Source: Spirochaetaceae bacterium
GTDB lineage: Bacteria > Spirochaetota > Spirochaetia > DSM-2461
NCBI GenBank assembly: GCA_016342385.1
Contig: JAEINM010000043.1
Span: 1 to 15,625, forward strand
Direction: 5' to 3'
DNA length: 15,625 bases
In this document: positions 1-7,490 of the stretch, in pieces
Layout: every line of letters starts with the position of its first letter
How positions within the stretch are numbered: the stretch's first letter is position 1
Notes under the pieces: model-generated
What the model saw: only the letters and a program-made list of their open reading frames with translations
Told to the model about the DNA's origin: nothing
The model's database searches: none
Program-made: the position numbers and the translations under genes

Positions 1-17
1 TGTCTGACTCCGGACAA

Positions 18-656
18 TTGCGGACGCCGAAAAAGGGGTATCGCTTATTCTCTAAAAAAAATAAACAGGTCCTGACCGAGGGATTGTGGCACAACAATCC
101 CATATTCGGTATGGTTTTGGGACTTTGTTCCACTTTGGCCGTAACAAACCTGGTAAAGAATACACTGGTAATGACTATGGCTGTTCTTCTGGTTCTCATT
201 GCTAATTCTGCTATTATTTCCGCCATAAGGAACCTCATTCCTGAAAAGGTGAGAATGATCGCTTATATGCTTATAACATCAACACTGGTAATCGCCGTGG
301 ATATTATCCTTAAATTATTTCTTCCCGATATCAGCAAGGCTATGGGTGCCTATGTTGCTCTTATTATAACTAATTGTATCATTATGGGACGAGCTGAGGC
401 CTTTGCCGCCAGTAATAGTGCCGACTTATCGGTTGTAGATGCTATGGGTGTTGGTTTGGGGTATGCCTTTTCTCTTTTGACGATCAGTGTTTTTCGTGAA
501 CTTGTGGGATTCGGGACTATATTGGGAATTCAGGTTCTTCCCGAGTCACTTGAAACTGTATCTATCTTTACAATTCCTCCCGGAGCCTTTTTCTCTCTGG
601 GAGCCTTCATTCTCATCATTAATGTTATCCGGAGAAAGAGAGGGGAGGATAAATGA
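18..656 (+). CDS. nqrD: Na+-translocating NADH:quinone oxidoreductase subunit D
   Basis: An integral membrane subunit of the Na+-NQR complex, which couples NADH oxidation and quinone reduction to Na+ export. The ~212-residue product has about six hydrophobic segments. It carries the family motifs NNP followed by LGLCSTLAVTN near the N-terminus and IITNCIIMGRAEAFA near residues 115-129; the Cys in the latter belongs to the conserved helix pair shared with NqrE. RnfE is the close paralogue, but the downstream nqrE and nqrF make this NQR. The reading frame is open to the left edge of the window. TTG at 18 gives a family-like length, but it lacks a clear Shine-Dalgarno, so the true start may lie elsewhere or upstream. 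The stop overlaps the nqrE start (ATGA), which indicates translational coupling. Identity is secure; the start is not. Confidence 0.9.
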   Translation: MRTPKKGYRLFSKKNKQVLTEGLWHNNPIFGMVLGLCSTLAVTNLVKNTLVMTMAVLLVLIANSAIISAIRNLIPEKVRMIAYMLITSTLVIAVDIILKLFLPDISKAMGAYVALIITNCIIMGRAEAFAASNSADLSVVDAMGVGLGYAFSLLTISVFRELVGFGTILGIQVLPESLETVSIFTIPPGAFFSLGAFILIINVIRRKRGEDK

Positions 657-1225
657 ATTTTATAGTCATCATTTTATCAGCTATACTCACCAGCAATATT
701 GCACTGACATTCTTTCTCGGAATGTGTCCTTTTATCACAATTTCCAAAAAACTCGATGTGGCAATCGGGATGGGAATTGCCGTCACTTTTGTCATGACCA
801 TAACGGCAGCGGCCAACTGGATCGTTTATTATCTGGTTTTAATTCCCCTTGGTCTGGAATATCTTCAATTCCTAGTTTTCATCATCAATATTGCCGCCAT
901 TGTTCAGATCCTGGAAATATTTATTGACCACTATTTCCCTCCCTTATATCATGCTTTTGGAATTTTTCTCCCTTTAATAACCGTGAACTGCGCCATACTG
1001 GGAATCTCTCTCTTTATGGTTCTCCGGTCTCAGCCCTTTATTGAAAGTGTGGTTTTTTCTTTCGGTTCCGGGATCGGCTGGCTTCTGGCAATTATTACTA
1101 TGGGAGCGTTGAGGAAGAAACTGATATTCTCCAAACCTCTGGCTGATTTTGGAGATGCGGGAATTACAGCAATCATAGCTGGAGTTATGGCTCTGGGATT
1201 TATCGGTTTTACAGGAGTGGTATAA
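653..1225 (+). CDS. nqrE: Na+-translocating NADH:quinone oxidoreductase subunit E
   Basis: A second multi-helix membrane subunit of Na+-NQR, homologous to NqrD and RnfA, 190 residues and about six membrane segments. The segment SNIALTFFLGMCPFI (residues 14-28) holds the conserved Cys of the first half, and LITVNCAILGISLFM (about 107-121) holds that of the second half. In the family these symmetric NCAI/GMCPF-type Cys residues are implicated in binding an intramembrane iron centre with NqrD. The ATG overlaps the nqrD stop by four bases and has a strong GGGGAGG ribosome site inside nqrD. The gene ends two bases before nqrF. No anomalies are seen. RnfA is the alternative reading, but the following NqrF-type protein argues against it. 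Confidence 0.93.
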   Translation: MNFIVIILSAILTSNIALTFFLGMCPFITISKKLDVAIGMGIAVTFVMTITAAANWIVYYLVLIPLGLEYLQFLVFIINIAAIVQILEIFIDHYFPPLYHAFGIFLPLITVNCAILGISLFMVLRSQPFIESVVFSFGSGIGWLLAIITMGALRKKLIFSKPLADFGDAGITAIIAGVMALGFIGFTGVV

Positions 1226-1227
1226 AT

Positions 1228-2301
1228 ATGATTCTAATATCTCTGATTTTTATGAACGTCTTCGCCATCACTGTTTCACTTCTTATCATAGTGGCCGATA
1301 AAGTCATGTCCAATTACGGCAGTTGCAAAATCATAATAAATGATGATAAGGAATTTGAAGTTAATGGTGGTACTTCCCTTTTACGAGTCCTTTTTGAACG
1401 TAAATATTTTATCCCTTCGGCCTGTGGAGGAAAGGGGACATGCGGGTACTGCAAACTCAAAGTCACCGATGGCGGCGGACCGGCTCTTCCCACGGAAAAA
1501 CTGATACTCTCACCCCGTGAAATGTCATCGGGTATGAGAATGGCCTGTCAGTTGAAGGTAAAAAATGACCTGAAAATAGAAATACCCAGTGAATATCTGG
1601 AGATCCAGGAATATATAGGAGAGATTTCTGTCTCTGAAAGTGTGACCTCCGATATCAACCGGATCAGGATCAGGTTAACTGATCCGAAAACAATTAAATA
1701 TAAACCGGGACAGTACGTACAGATTAAAGTCGTTACTGATGAGGGAACAGATTTCAGGGCTTATTCCATGGCTTCTAATCCGAATCGGACCGATGAGATC
1801 GAATTAAATGTCAAGCGGATCCCCGACGGTATCGGATCCACGTATATTCACTCTCTCAAAGTGGGCGATCCCATAGAGTTTTCCGGGCCATACGGGGACT
1901 TTTACCTTCAGAAAACTCACAGGAAAATTGTCTGTGTCGCCGGTGGAGTGGGATTGGCCCCTCTTAAGTCGATCGTTCAGTACTGGAAAGACAACGAGAG
2001 GCATCGCCGGATTGAATTATATTATGGAGCCAGAACAATAAAAGATCTCTATGACCATGAGTTTTTTGAAGAATTGGCAAGGGAGAACGAAAATTTTCTC
2101 TATATTCCAGGACTCTCTGATCCCGATGAAAAGTGGACAGGAGAAACCGGATTCATTCATCAGATTCTGGAGAGAAAAATGACTGAAGGTGAGAATTCCG
2201 AGGCTTATCTCTGCGGTCCGCCTATTATGATTGATGCAGTTATGGGGGTTTTGGATAAAGGCAGTATTTCCGATGACAGGATCTGGTTCGATAAATTTTA
2301 A
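1228..2301 (+). CDS. nqrF: Na+-translocating NADH:quinone oxidoreductase subunit F
   Basis: The NADH-oxidising entry subunit of Na+-NQR. One N-terminal membrane helix (about residues 1-25) anchors a cytoplasmic [2Fe-2S] ferredoxin domain with the ligand pattern SACGGKGTCGYC plus a later Cys in MRMACQLKV. A ferredoxin-reductase-type module follows: FAD motif RAYSMAS, NADH-binding GGVGLAPL, and the C-terminal CGPPIM motif with aromatic end WFDKF. At 357 residues it is shorter than the ~400-residue proteobacterial NqrF, with all cofactor motifs retained. AGGAGTGG precedes the ATG. It is third in nqrD-nqrE-nqrF, and only 26 bp separate it from the octaheme cytochrome gene, so co-transcription is likely. 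The unseen nqrA-C are presumably upstream of the window. Confidence 0.94.
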   Translation: MILISLIFMNVFAITVSLLIIVADKVMSNYGSCKIIINDDKEFEVNGGTSLLRVLFERKYFIPSACGGKGTCGYCKLKVTDGGGPALPTEKLILSPREMSSGMRMACQLKVKNDLKIEIPSEYLEIQEYIGEISVSESVTSDINRIRIRLTDPKTIKYKPGQYVQIKVVTDEGTDFRAYSMASNPNRTDEIELNVKRIPDGIGSTYIHSLKVGDPIEFSGPYGDFYLQKTHRKIVCVAGGVGLAPLKSIVQYWKDNERHRRIELYYGARTIKDLYDHEFFEELARENENFLYIPGLSDPDEKWTGETGFIHQILERKMTEGENSEAYLCGPPIMIDAVMGVLDKGSISDDRIWFDKF

Positions 2302-2327
2302 AATATAGACATATTAAAGGGGAAAAG

Positions 2328-3635
2328 ATGAAATATTGTTTGTTGATAACTGCAACACTGTTCCTTCTAGGCTGTTCTCCGCAAAATGAACCATTTGATA
2401 TGGGGACGACAAAAGCTATTGCTACGGGATCGACAAAAGTCTGTCTCGACTGCCATACAAAGAAGACTCCGGGCATTGTCGCTTCCTGGAAATCGGGAAA
2501 AATGGCAGAAGCCGGTGTGGGGTGTTTTGAATGTCATGAAGCTGATACCGATGATGTGGATGCCATGGACCATTTCGGAAATACCATTGCTATTATAGTG
2601 TCTCCCTACGATTGTGCCCAATGTCACTCGACCGAGGCGGAAGAATTCCTTGGTTCTCATCATGCGGAAGCCGGTGAAGTGCTGGGTTCCCAGGATAATT
2701 ATCTCGGTGAGATCGTCGAGGGATATCCCGCCTCCGTCTCCGGTTGTCAGGCCTGTCATGGCTCATATGTAAAAGTGGAAGCCGGTGGTGGCCTTTCGGC
2801 TGATACATGGCCCAACTTCGGAGTGGGAAGGGTTAATCCCGACGGTTCTGCCGGATCCTGTTCCTCCTGCCATTCCCGGCATGATTTTTCCATTGCTCAG
2901 GCCAGAATCCCTGAAACCTGTGGGAAATGTCATATGGGTCCCGATCATCCTCAGTTGGAAGTGTATCGTGAATCTAAACACAATATAGCTTTTCAGAGTC
3001 ATGGGGAAGAAATGAATCTCCATGGCAAGCCATGGGTCGTGGGAGTCGACTATTCAGCGGCACCGACCTGTGCTACCTGTCATGTTTCAGAAACACCTAA
3101 TCAGCCGGCAACTCATGATCCGGCCAATAGAATGTCCTGGGATCTGAAACCCGCCGTTTCTGTTCATACAGAAGACTGGGAAAGTAAGAGAAATTCCATG
3201 AAAGAAGTGTGTACAAACTGTCACAGCCCTCAGTATGTGGATCAGCATTATATTCAGATGGATGCGGGGATTGAACTCTATAATGAAAAATTTGCTAAAC
3301 CGGCTGGTGAAATTATGTCTGCTTTAAGGTCAGTAGGTTTGTTAGACAGTATTCCTTTTAATGAGAAGATTGAATGGACCTATTTTGAGCTCTGGCATCA
3401 TGAGGGCCGGAGGGCAAGAAACGGTCTGGCCATGTCCGGTCCTGACTATGTGCAGTGGCACGGCTTTTATGAAGTGGCTCAGCATTTCTATGTGAAACTT
3501 GTTCCCGAGGCTGAAGAGCTTCTTCCGGGAGTCACCGGGGAAGTCCTGGCGAGACCGGAACACAGCTGGTTCAGCGGAGAGATGTCCCAGGAGATACGGG
3601 CAGAAGTGACTAGGGAATACAAAGATAAATATTAA
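2328..3635 (+). CDS. Octaheme cytochrome c lipoprotein, hydroxylamine oxidoreductase (HAO) family
   Basis: An exported eight-heme cytochrome. Residues 1-16 are a lipoprotein signal peptide with lipobox LLGC (Cys16). Eight CXXCH heme motifs lie near residues 39, 66, 96, 140, 178, 198, 248 and 295. The HAO-family signatures YRESKHN (~213-219), WTYFELWHHEGRRARNG (~350-366) and GPDYVQWHG (~371-379) follow in the family order. Bacterial HAO oxidises hydroxylamine; the epsilonproteobacterial-type relatives are reported to reduce nitrite or hydroxylamine to ammonium. Which direction applies here depends on whether the heme-crosslinking Tyr is present; Tyr374 and Tyr381 are the residues to align. AAGGGGA precedes the ATG, and a terminator follows, so this closes the nqr operon. 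No NapC/NrfH-type quinol dehydrogenase is seen beside it, so its electron partner is unknown. OTR/ONR-type octahemes are less likely given these signatures. Confidence 0.88.
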   Translation: MKYCLLITATLFLLGCSPQNEPFDMGTTKAIATGSTKVCLDCHTKKTPGIVASWKSGKMAEAGVGCFECHEADTDDVDAMDHFGNTIAIIVSPYDCAQCHSTEAEEFLGSHHAEAGEVLGSQDNYLGEIVEGYPASVSGCQACHGSYVKVEAGGGLSADTWPNFGVGRVNPDGSAGSCSSCHSRHDFSIAQARIPETCGKCHMGPDHPQLEVYRESKHNIAFQSHGEEMNLHGKPWVVGVDYSAAPTCATCHVSETPNQPATHDPANRMSWDLKPAVSVHTEDWESKRNSMKEVCTNCHSPQYVDQHYIQMDAGIELYNEKFAKPAGEIMSALRSVGLLDSIPFNEKIEWTYFELWHHEGRRARNGLAMSGPDYVQWHGFYEVAQHFYVKLVPEAEELLPGVTGEVLARPEHSWFSGEMSQEIRAEVTREYKDKY

Positions 3636-3640
3636 ACGTC

Positions 3641-3695
3641 ATTTCTCGTGGGGCTCAGGCAAGCGTCGTCCCCTCGAGAAATTTGTCTTTTTATA
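3641..3695 (+). terminator. Rho-independent terminator after the HAO-like gene
   Basis: Arms 3641-3653 (ATTTCTCGTGGGG) and 3670-3682 are complementary over 13 bp with a single T-T mismatch. The loop is 16 bases. A T-rich run (TTGTCTTTTTAT) follows. It begins five bases after the octaheme cytochrome stop, so it ends the nqr-HAO transcript. It also abuts the end of the opposite-strand membrane gene and might work weakly in that direction. Confidence 0.8.
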
Positions 3696-4098
3696 AATTC
3701 TTATTGAGTCTTATATACCAGTAGGTCCAGAGGATATTGAAGAGGATGAAAATCCCGAGTAGCGAGATACCTACTAAGGTGTTTCCAAATACCCCTGCAA
3801 TCAGTCCCCAACTCAGCCCGGCTAAAGCCGCTGTAGACCAGATGATTTTTAAACTCAACATGGTTTTAAATGAATCTATTGTCGCATTTCTACTCAGAAG
3901 TGATTCTATTCCAATCCCGAATAATGCTGCGGCAACCATTCGCGTTGCTATGGGGTCAATCTGCTCCCAGCCAAGGGCAGTAAAAAATTTGACTGGGAGA
4001 AAAAACATAGGAATGGCAAACAGTATATCGGCAAAAAAATGGACAACAAACCACATTTTCAATGACCGGGGTACATCTGCCCTTTTTGTAATATCCAT
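3691..4098 (-). CDS. Small four-helix integral membrane protein, unknown function
   Basis: I do not recognise a characterised family. The 135-residue product starts MDITKRADVPRSLKMWF and then shows four hydrophobic segments: about residues 16-38, 47-66, 79-100 and 107-128. Polar residues with DPIATRM lie between helices 1 and 2, and a basic tail follows. The ATG at 4098 was chosen because a perfect AAAGGAGGAT ribosome site lies just upstream; an upstream in-frame start would add 21 residues that read through this site. The gene is divergent from the osmoprotectant ABC operon. Its presumed promoter region faces that promoter, with TTGACC at 4161-4156 on this strand, but I could not find a well-spaced -10. 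Its convergent left neighbour ends in the hairpin next to its stop codon. A stress-related membrane protein is possible only by context. Confidence 0.75.
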   Translation of the reverse strand: MDITKRADVPRSLKMWFVVHFFADILFAIPMFFLPVKFFTALGWEQIDPIATRMVAAALFGIGIESLLSRNATIDSFKTMLSLKIIWSTAALAGLSWGLIAGVFGNTLVGISLLGIFILFNILWTYWYIRLNKNL

Positions 4099-4166
4099 AA
4101 ATCCTCCTTTTAAACTAAAGGTAAGTTTGTAGATAAAGATAGTAAAGAAAAAAAGGGTCAACTAAT

Positions 4167-4195
4167 TTGACTTCTTAAAATTCCATTTATATACT
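4167..4195 (+). promoter_or_regulatory. Sigma-70 type promoter of the osmoprotectant ABC operon
   Basis: TTGACT at 4167-4172 and TATACT at 4190-4195 are separated by 17 bases, close to consensus. Transcription would start near 4202, leaving a leader of about 57 nt that contains the 16-bp palindrome at 4222-4237. The -35 is half of a dyad, GTCAA-CTAAT-TTGAC (4157-4171), whose other half is a -35-like TTGACC for the divergent membrane gene. Confidence 0.7.
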
Positions 4196-4221
4196 TATAT
4201 GATAATTGTGCATTTTCACAG

Positions 4222-4237
4222 ATAATGTGCACATTAT
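4222..4237. promoter_or_regulatory. 16-bp perfect palindrome, candidate operator of the ABC operon
   Basis: ATAATGTGCACATTAT is perfectly self-complementary. It lies about 20 bases downstream of the predicted transcription start and 22 bases before the binding-protein ATG. That placement would suit a dimeric repressor acting as a roadblock. A related, imperfect half (ATAATTGTGCA) starts at 4202. MarR/GbsR- or TetR/BetI-type repressors control such transporters elsewhere, but no regulator gene is adjacent here. Confidence 0.5.
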
Positions 4238-4258
4238 TAAAGAACTAAAGGAGTTCAA

Positions 4259-5200
4259 ATGAAAAAGTATACGAATCTTACATTGTTATTGTTATTGAAC
4301 ATAGTTATCTCTCCCCTCTTTGCCGGTGGAGCACAGGAACAGACTATAGATAAAGATCCTGTTGTAGTTGCCTCAAAAATTGATACGGAAGGGGCCTTAC
4401 TGGGGAATATGATTGTGCTTATACTTGAAGATGCGGGCATTCCTGTAGACAATAGAACCGAGTTTGGAACAACCGCTGTTATCCGAAAAGCTATAATGAG
4501 TGGTGAAATTGATATTTATCCCGAATATACAGGTAACGGGGCTTTTTTTTATGATGGAAGTGATCCTTCTCTGTGGAAAGATCTCGAAGCCGGATATGAA
4601 GCGATTAAAAAACTGGATTACGATGCGGGTAAATTGGTCTGGTTGAGACCGGCTCCGGCCAATAATACATGGGCCATTGCGGTTCGACAGGATCTGGCTG
4701 AAAAGGAAGGTTTAAAAACACTCTCCGATCTTGCGGTCTACGTCAATAAGGGGGGAGTTGTTAAACTGGCCGGTTCGGAAGAATTTGTCAGTAGACCCGA
4801 TTCTCTTCCCGCTTTTGAAGCCGCCTATGGATTTCACCTGGAAAAAAATCAATTACTCATTCTTTCCGGAGGTAATACGGCAACAACAGAAAAAGCTGCG
4901 GGCCGTGGAACTGACGGTGTGAATCTGGCAATGGCTTACGGAACAGATGGCCAGCTGGCCGCTCTGGGGCTGACAGTACTGGAAGACAATCTGAATGTTC
5001 AACCCGTTTATGCTCCGTCACCCATCATTAGGGAAGATGTCCTTGGGATTAGTCCTGAAATCGAAAACCTATTAAATCCGGTTTTTGAAAGTCTCGACGG
5101 GACCACTCTTCAGAGATTGAATTCTTCTATAGCGGTTGAGGGTAGAGAAGCCTCATCTGTTGCTAAGGAATATCTTAAAGAAGCCGGTTTTTTAAAGTAA
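4259..5200 (+). CDS. osmF: Osmoprotectant (glycine betaine/choline-type) ABC transporter substrate-binding protein
   Basis: The periplasmic binding protein of a quaternary-amine ABC importer. Residues 1-22 form a signal peptide ending in LFA before GGAQEQ. There is no lipobox Cys, so it is probably soluble periplasmic. The mature part follows the OpuAC/OsmF fold: ASKIDTEGALLGNM at the start, TAVIRKAIMSGEIDIYPEYTG (residues ~77-97) and VWLRPAPANNTWAIAV, the pattern of family members binding betaine, choline or similar. Its length, 313 residues, is close to E. coli OsmF (YehZ, about 305). The gene order binding protein - long permease - ATPase - short permease is that of osmF-yehY-yehX-yehW. 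AAAGGAG lies before the ATG. The exact substrate cannot be told; a second binding protein of the OpuB/OpuC type is the alternative reading. Confidence 0.87.
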   Translation: MKKYTNLTLLLLLNIVISPLFAGGAQEQTIDKDPVVVASKIDTEGALLGNMIVLILEDAGIPVDNRTEFGTTAVIRKAIMSGEIDIYPEYTGNGAFFYDGSDPSLWKDLEAGYEAIKKLDYDAGKLVWLRPAPANNTWAIAVRQDLAEKEGLKTLSDLAVYVNKGGVVKLAGSEEFVSRPDSLPAFEAAYGFHLEKNQLLILSGGNTATTEKAAGRGTDGVNLAMAYGTDGQLAALGLTVLEDNLNVQPVYAPSPIIREDVLGISPEIENLLNPVFESLDGTTLQRLNSSIAVEGREASSVAKEYLKEAGFLK

Positions 5201-5219
5201 GACATAGAGAATTACAATT

Positions 5220-6389
5220 TTGATTGGAAAAAAAGACAAAATCACTCTTACAGGGGCGGTCATGGGGATCGCCTCTCTTGTTTTCCCTCTTATTACCTTA
5301 AAACCAAATAGGGTACATGACGGTTCTCCACTATCATGGATGGAGTCGGGAGCTCTCTTTCCTCTTCTTGCGGTAATCCTCTTATTAATAGTTCTATTTC
5401 TGCTGGGGCTAAGGGGATCCGGGCAGAAATCTCTGTCCGCTAAAGGGATCATTTCATTTTTGATATTTGCTCTTGTCGTGTATGCCGCCGGCCCCCAGTC
5501 CTCCCTGCTACTTGATAGTAGTATCCCCTATGGACGGATTACCCTCTCTTCGGGATTCTGGATTATTATGGTATCCATGTTTTTTGTCCTCAACGGAGTA
5601 CTACATGAAATAAAGAATACAAGGCTCCGATTCCTATTTCAGCTGACACCAATCTTTATACTCCTTTTTTATCTCTATGGGGGCGCATTAGAAGCTTTAT
5701 CCATAATCATGGAATTCTCATTGAAGAAGGACCGAGTCATTTCAGAAATAGTGAATCATTTAAGACTTGCGGGAACAGCTGTTCTCTTATCTTTGATAAT
5801 TGGAATTCCTCTGGGTATTTTATCGTGGAAGAAACAGAAGAGTGGGAAGACGATATTTTACTTCCTTAATTCTGTGCAGACAATTCCTTCTCTGGCCCTC
5901 TTCGGTCTGCTGATTGCCCCCCTATCGTTTCTATCTTTTAAATATCCCTTTTTAAGAGAAATGGGAATCCAGGGGGTGGGAAGTGCCCCTGCCTTAATTG
6001 CTTTAACCCTCTATGCCTTATTGCCTATTGCCAGAAACACTTATATTGGTCTTTCTGTTGTGGATCCAGACATTATGCAGGCGGCTCGGGGTATGGGTAT
6101 GGGATCGAGTCAATTGTTTTTTTCAGTTGAAGTCCCTATGGCCTTACCCGTTATTTTAACTGGAATAAGGATTTCCGCGATTCAGGCTGTTGGTAATACC
6201 GCTGTCGCTGCACTTATAGGTGCCGGTGGTCTTGGAGTATTTATTTTTCAGGGATTAGGGCAGGGTGCTCCGGATTTAATATTGCTGGGTGTCATTCCTC
6301 TTATTACTCTGGCTGTTCTTCTCGATCGTCTGCTTTCATTTGTTATCACTATTTCAGTTTCACCCGGACTAGCACTGGAGAGGAATTAA
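5220..6389 (+). CDS. yehY: Osmoprotectant ABC transporter permease with N-terminal membrane extension (YehY-like)
   Basis: The membrane subunit of the importer. At 389 residues it has an N-terminal block of about four hydrophobic helices (residues ~10-155), then a canonical OpuBB-type permease domain (~175-385). The coupling loop that contacts the ATPase is DIMQAARGMGMGSSQLFF, followed by VPMALP (about 274-300). Length and two-part architecture match E. coli YehY (about 385) rather than the ~210-residue OpuCB. The first possible codon is TTG at 5220, with no strong ribosome site. ATG at 5262 (Met15), preceded by AGGGGCGG, is a fair alternative, although it would cut little of the first helix. 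The gene sits 19 bp after the binding protein and three bases before the ATPase gene. Confidence 0.87.
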   Translation: MIGKKDKITLTGAVMGIASLVFPLITLKPNRVHDGSPLSWMESGALFPLLAVILLLIVLFLLGLRGSGQKSLSAKGIISFLIFALVVYAAGPQSSLLLDSSIPYGRITLSSGFWIIMVSMFFVLNGVLHEIKNTRLRFLFQLTPIFILLFYLYGGALEALSIIMEFSLKKDRVISEIVNHLRLAGTAVLLSLIIGIPLGILSWKKQKSGKTIFYFLNSVQTIPSLALFGLLIAPLSFLSFKYPFLREMGIQGVGSAPALIALTLYALLPIARNTYIGLSVVDPDIMQAARGMGMGSSQLFFSVEVPMALPVILTGIRISAIQAVGNTAVAALIGAGGLGVFIFQGLGQGAPDLILLGVIPLITLAVLLDRLLSFVITISVSPGLALERN

Positions 6390-6392
6390 GCT

Positions 6393-7487
6393 ATGATTGA
6401 ATTGCATGGTGTTACAAAAAAATATGCCAATCAAACTGCTGTAGATAATCTGTCTCTGACTATTTACGAAGGGGAGATCACTGTTATTATCGGCCCCTCA
6501 GGCTGTGGAAAAACAACAACACTTCGCATGATCAACCGTCTTATCAATCCCACTTCCGGCTCTATTAAAGTAGAAGGAAGGGATATAAAGGATACCAATG
6601 TGGAATCTCTGCGCAGAGGAATTGGTTATGTTATACAGAATGTCGGTTTATTTCCCCACATGACAGTAGCCAGGAATATTGCCACTGTTCCCCGTCTTAT
6701 GGGGTGGTCAAAAGAAGATCGTCTGAAAAGGGTTCTGGAGCTTCTTGATCTGGTGGGATTGAATCCCGAGGACTACAAAGATAAATTTCCCGCACAGTTA
6801 TCGGGAGGTGAGGCTCAGAGAATCGGTGTCGCCCGCGCCCTTGCGGCAAATCCTCCCATTTTATTGATGGATGAACCATTTGGAGCAGTTGATCCATTAA
6901 ACAGGGAAGTTCTACAGGGGGAGTTTCTCAAGATACAGAAAAAGCTTAAGAAGACCGTTGTATTTGTGACTCATGATCTCGATGAAGCTATCAGGATGGC
7001 CGATAGGATTCTCGTGATGAAAGAGGGACAGGTCGTGCAATATGATAGTCCGGAAGAAATTCTATCACATCCCGCTGATAACTTCGTAAGAGATTTTGTC
7101 GGAACAAATAGAGCCTTGAAACGTCTCTCCCGATTTTCAGTTGAAGAATCCTATCGAAAGGTTTCACCTGTTACAGAAGAGGCGATTCTGGATAAGAAAA
7201 TGATAAAATCTCTGGAAAAATCTGAGTTTTTATGGGTAGTTGATTATAAACAGATGATTAAAGGATGGGTTCAGGCAGAATATTCAGAAATGAATAAAAG
7301 GATCTCTGAGGTCATGACTATTGTTCCCTATAATGAATTGGGAGTTCATATTGATGACAGTCTGAAAGAAGCTCTCTCCAAAATGCTGGCACAGGGAGTC
7401 AGAACACTGCCGGTCATAGAAAAATCAGGACATCTTTTAGGGGAAATCGGTCTGGATGATATTCAAAGAAGGTCGGGAAAGGAGTAA
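6393..7487 (+). CDS. yehX: Osmoprotectant ABC transporter ATP-binding protein with C-terminal CBS region (YehX-like)
   Basis: The ATPase that powers uptake. It has Walker A GPSGCGKTT (residues 34-42), Q-loop Gln82, signature LSGGEAQ (136-142), Walker B ILLMDEP (156-162) and switch His194. Residues about 240-364 form an extra C-terminal region. The last ~55 of these (RISEVMTIVP, then GVRTLPVIEKSGHLLGEI) resemble a CBS domain, and the stretch around ILDKKMIKSLEKSEFLWVVD looks like a degenerate first repeat. In OpuA-type transporters CBS domains sense ionic strength or nucleotides, so osmotic gating is a reasonable inference. At 364 residues it is longer than E. coli YehX (about 308). GAGAGGAAT precedes the ATG, and the gene is tightly packed between its two permeases. 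Confidence 0.92.
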   Translation: MIELHGVTKKYANQTAVDNLSLTIYEGEITVIIGPSGCGKTTTLRMINRLINPTSGSIKVEGRDIKDTNVESLRRGIGYVIQNVGLFPHMTVARNIATVPRLMGWSKEDRLKRVLELLDLVGLNPEDYKDKFPAQLSGGEAQRIGVARALAANPPILLMDEPFGAVDPLNREVLQGEFLKIQKKLKKTVVFVTHDLDEAIRMADRILVMKEGQVVQYDSPEEILSHPADNFVRDFVGTNRALKRLSRFSVEESYRKVSPVTEEAILDKKMIKSLEKSEFLWVVDYKQMIKGWVQAEYSEMNKRISEVMTIVPYNELGVHIDDSLKEALSKMLAQGVRTLPVIEKSGHLLGEIGLDDIQRRSGKE

Positions 7488-7490
7488 CTA

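Noticed and set aside
18..1225. Reading the first two genes as rnfE and rnfA
   Set aside because: The next gene is an NqrF-type ferredoxin/FAD/NADH subunit, which Rnf complexes lack. Motifs such as LGLCSTLAVTN also fit NqrD.
2367..3563. Several opposite-strand frames inside the octaheme cytochrome gene
   Set aside because: They have no ribosome sites and implausible composition. The plus frame has eight CXXCH motifs and a signal peptide.
5192..5452. Opposite-strand frame across the permease start
   Set aside because: It is a shadow of the permease gene, Arg/Pro-rich, with no ribosome site.
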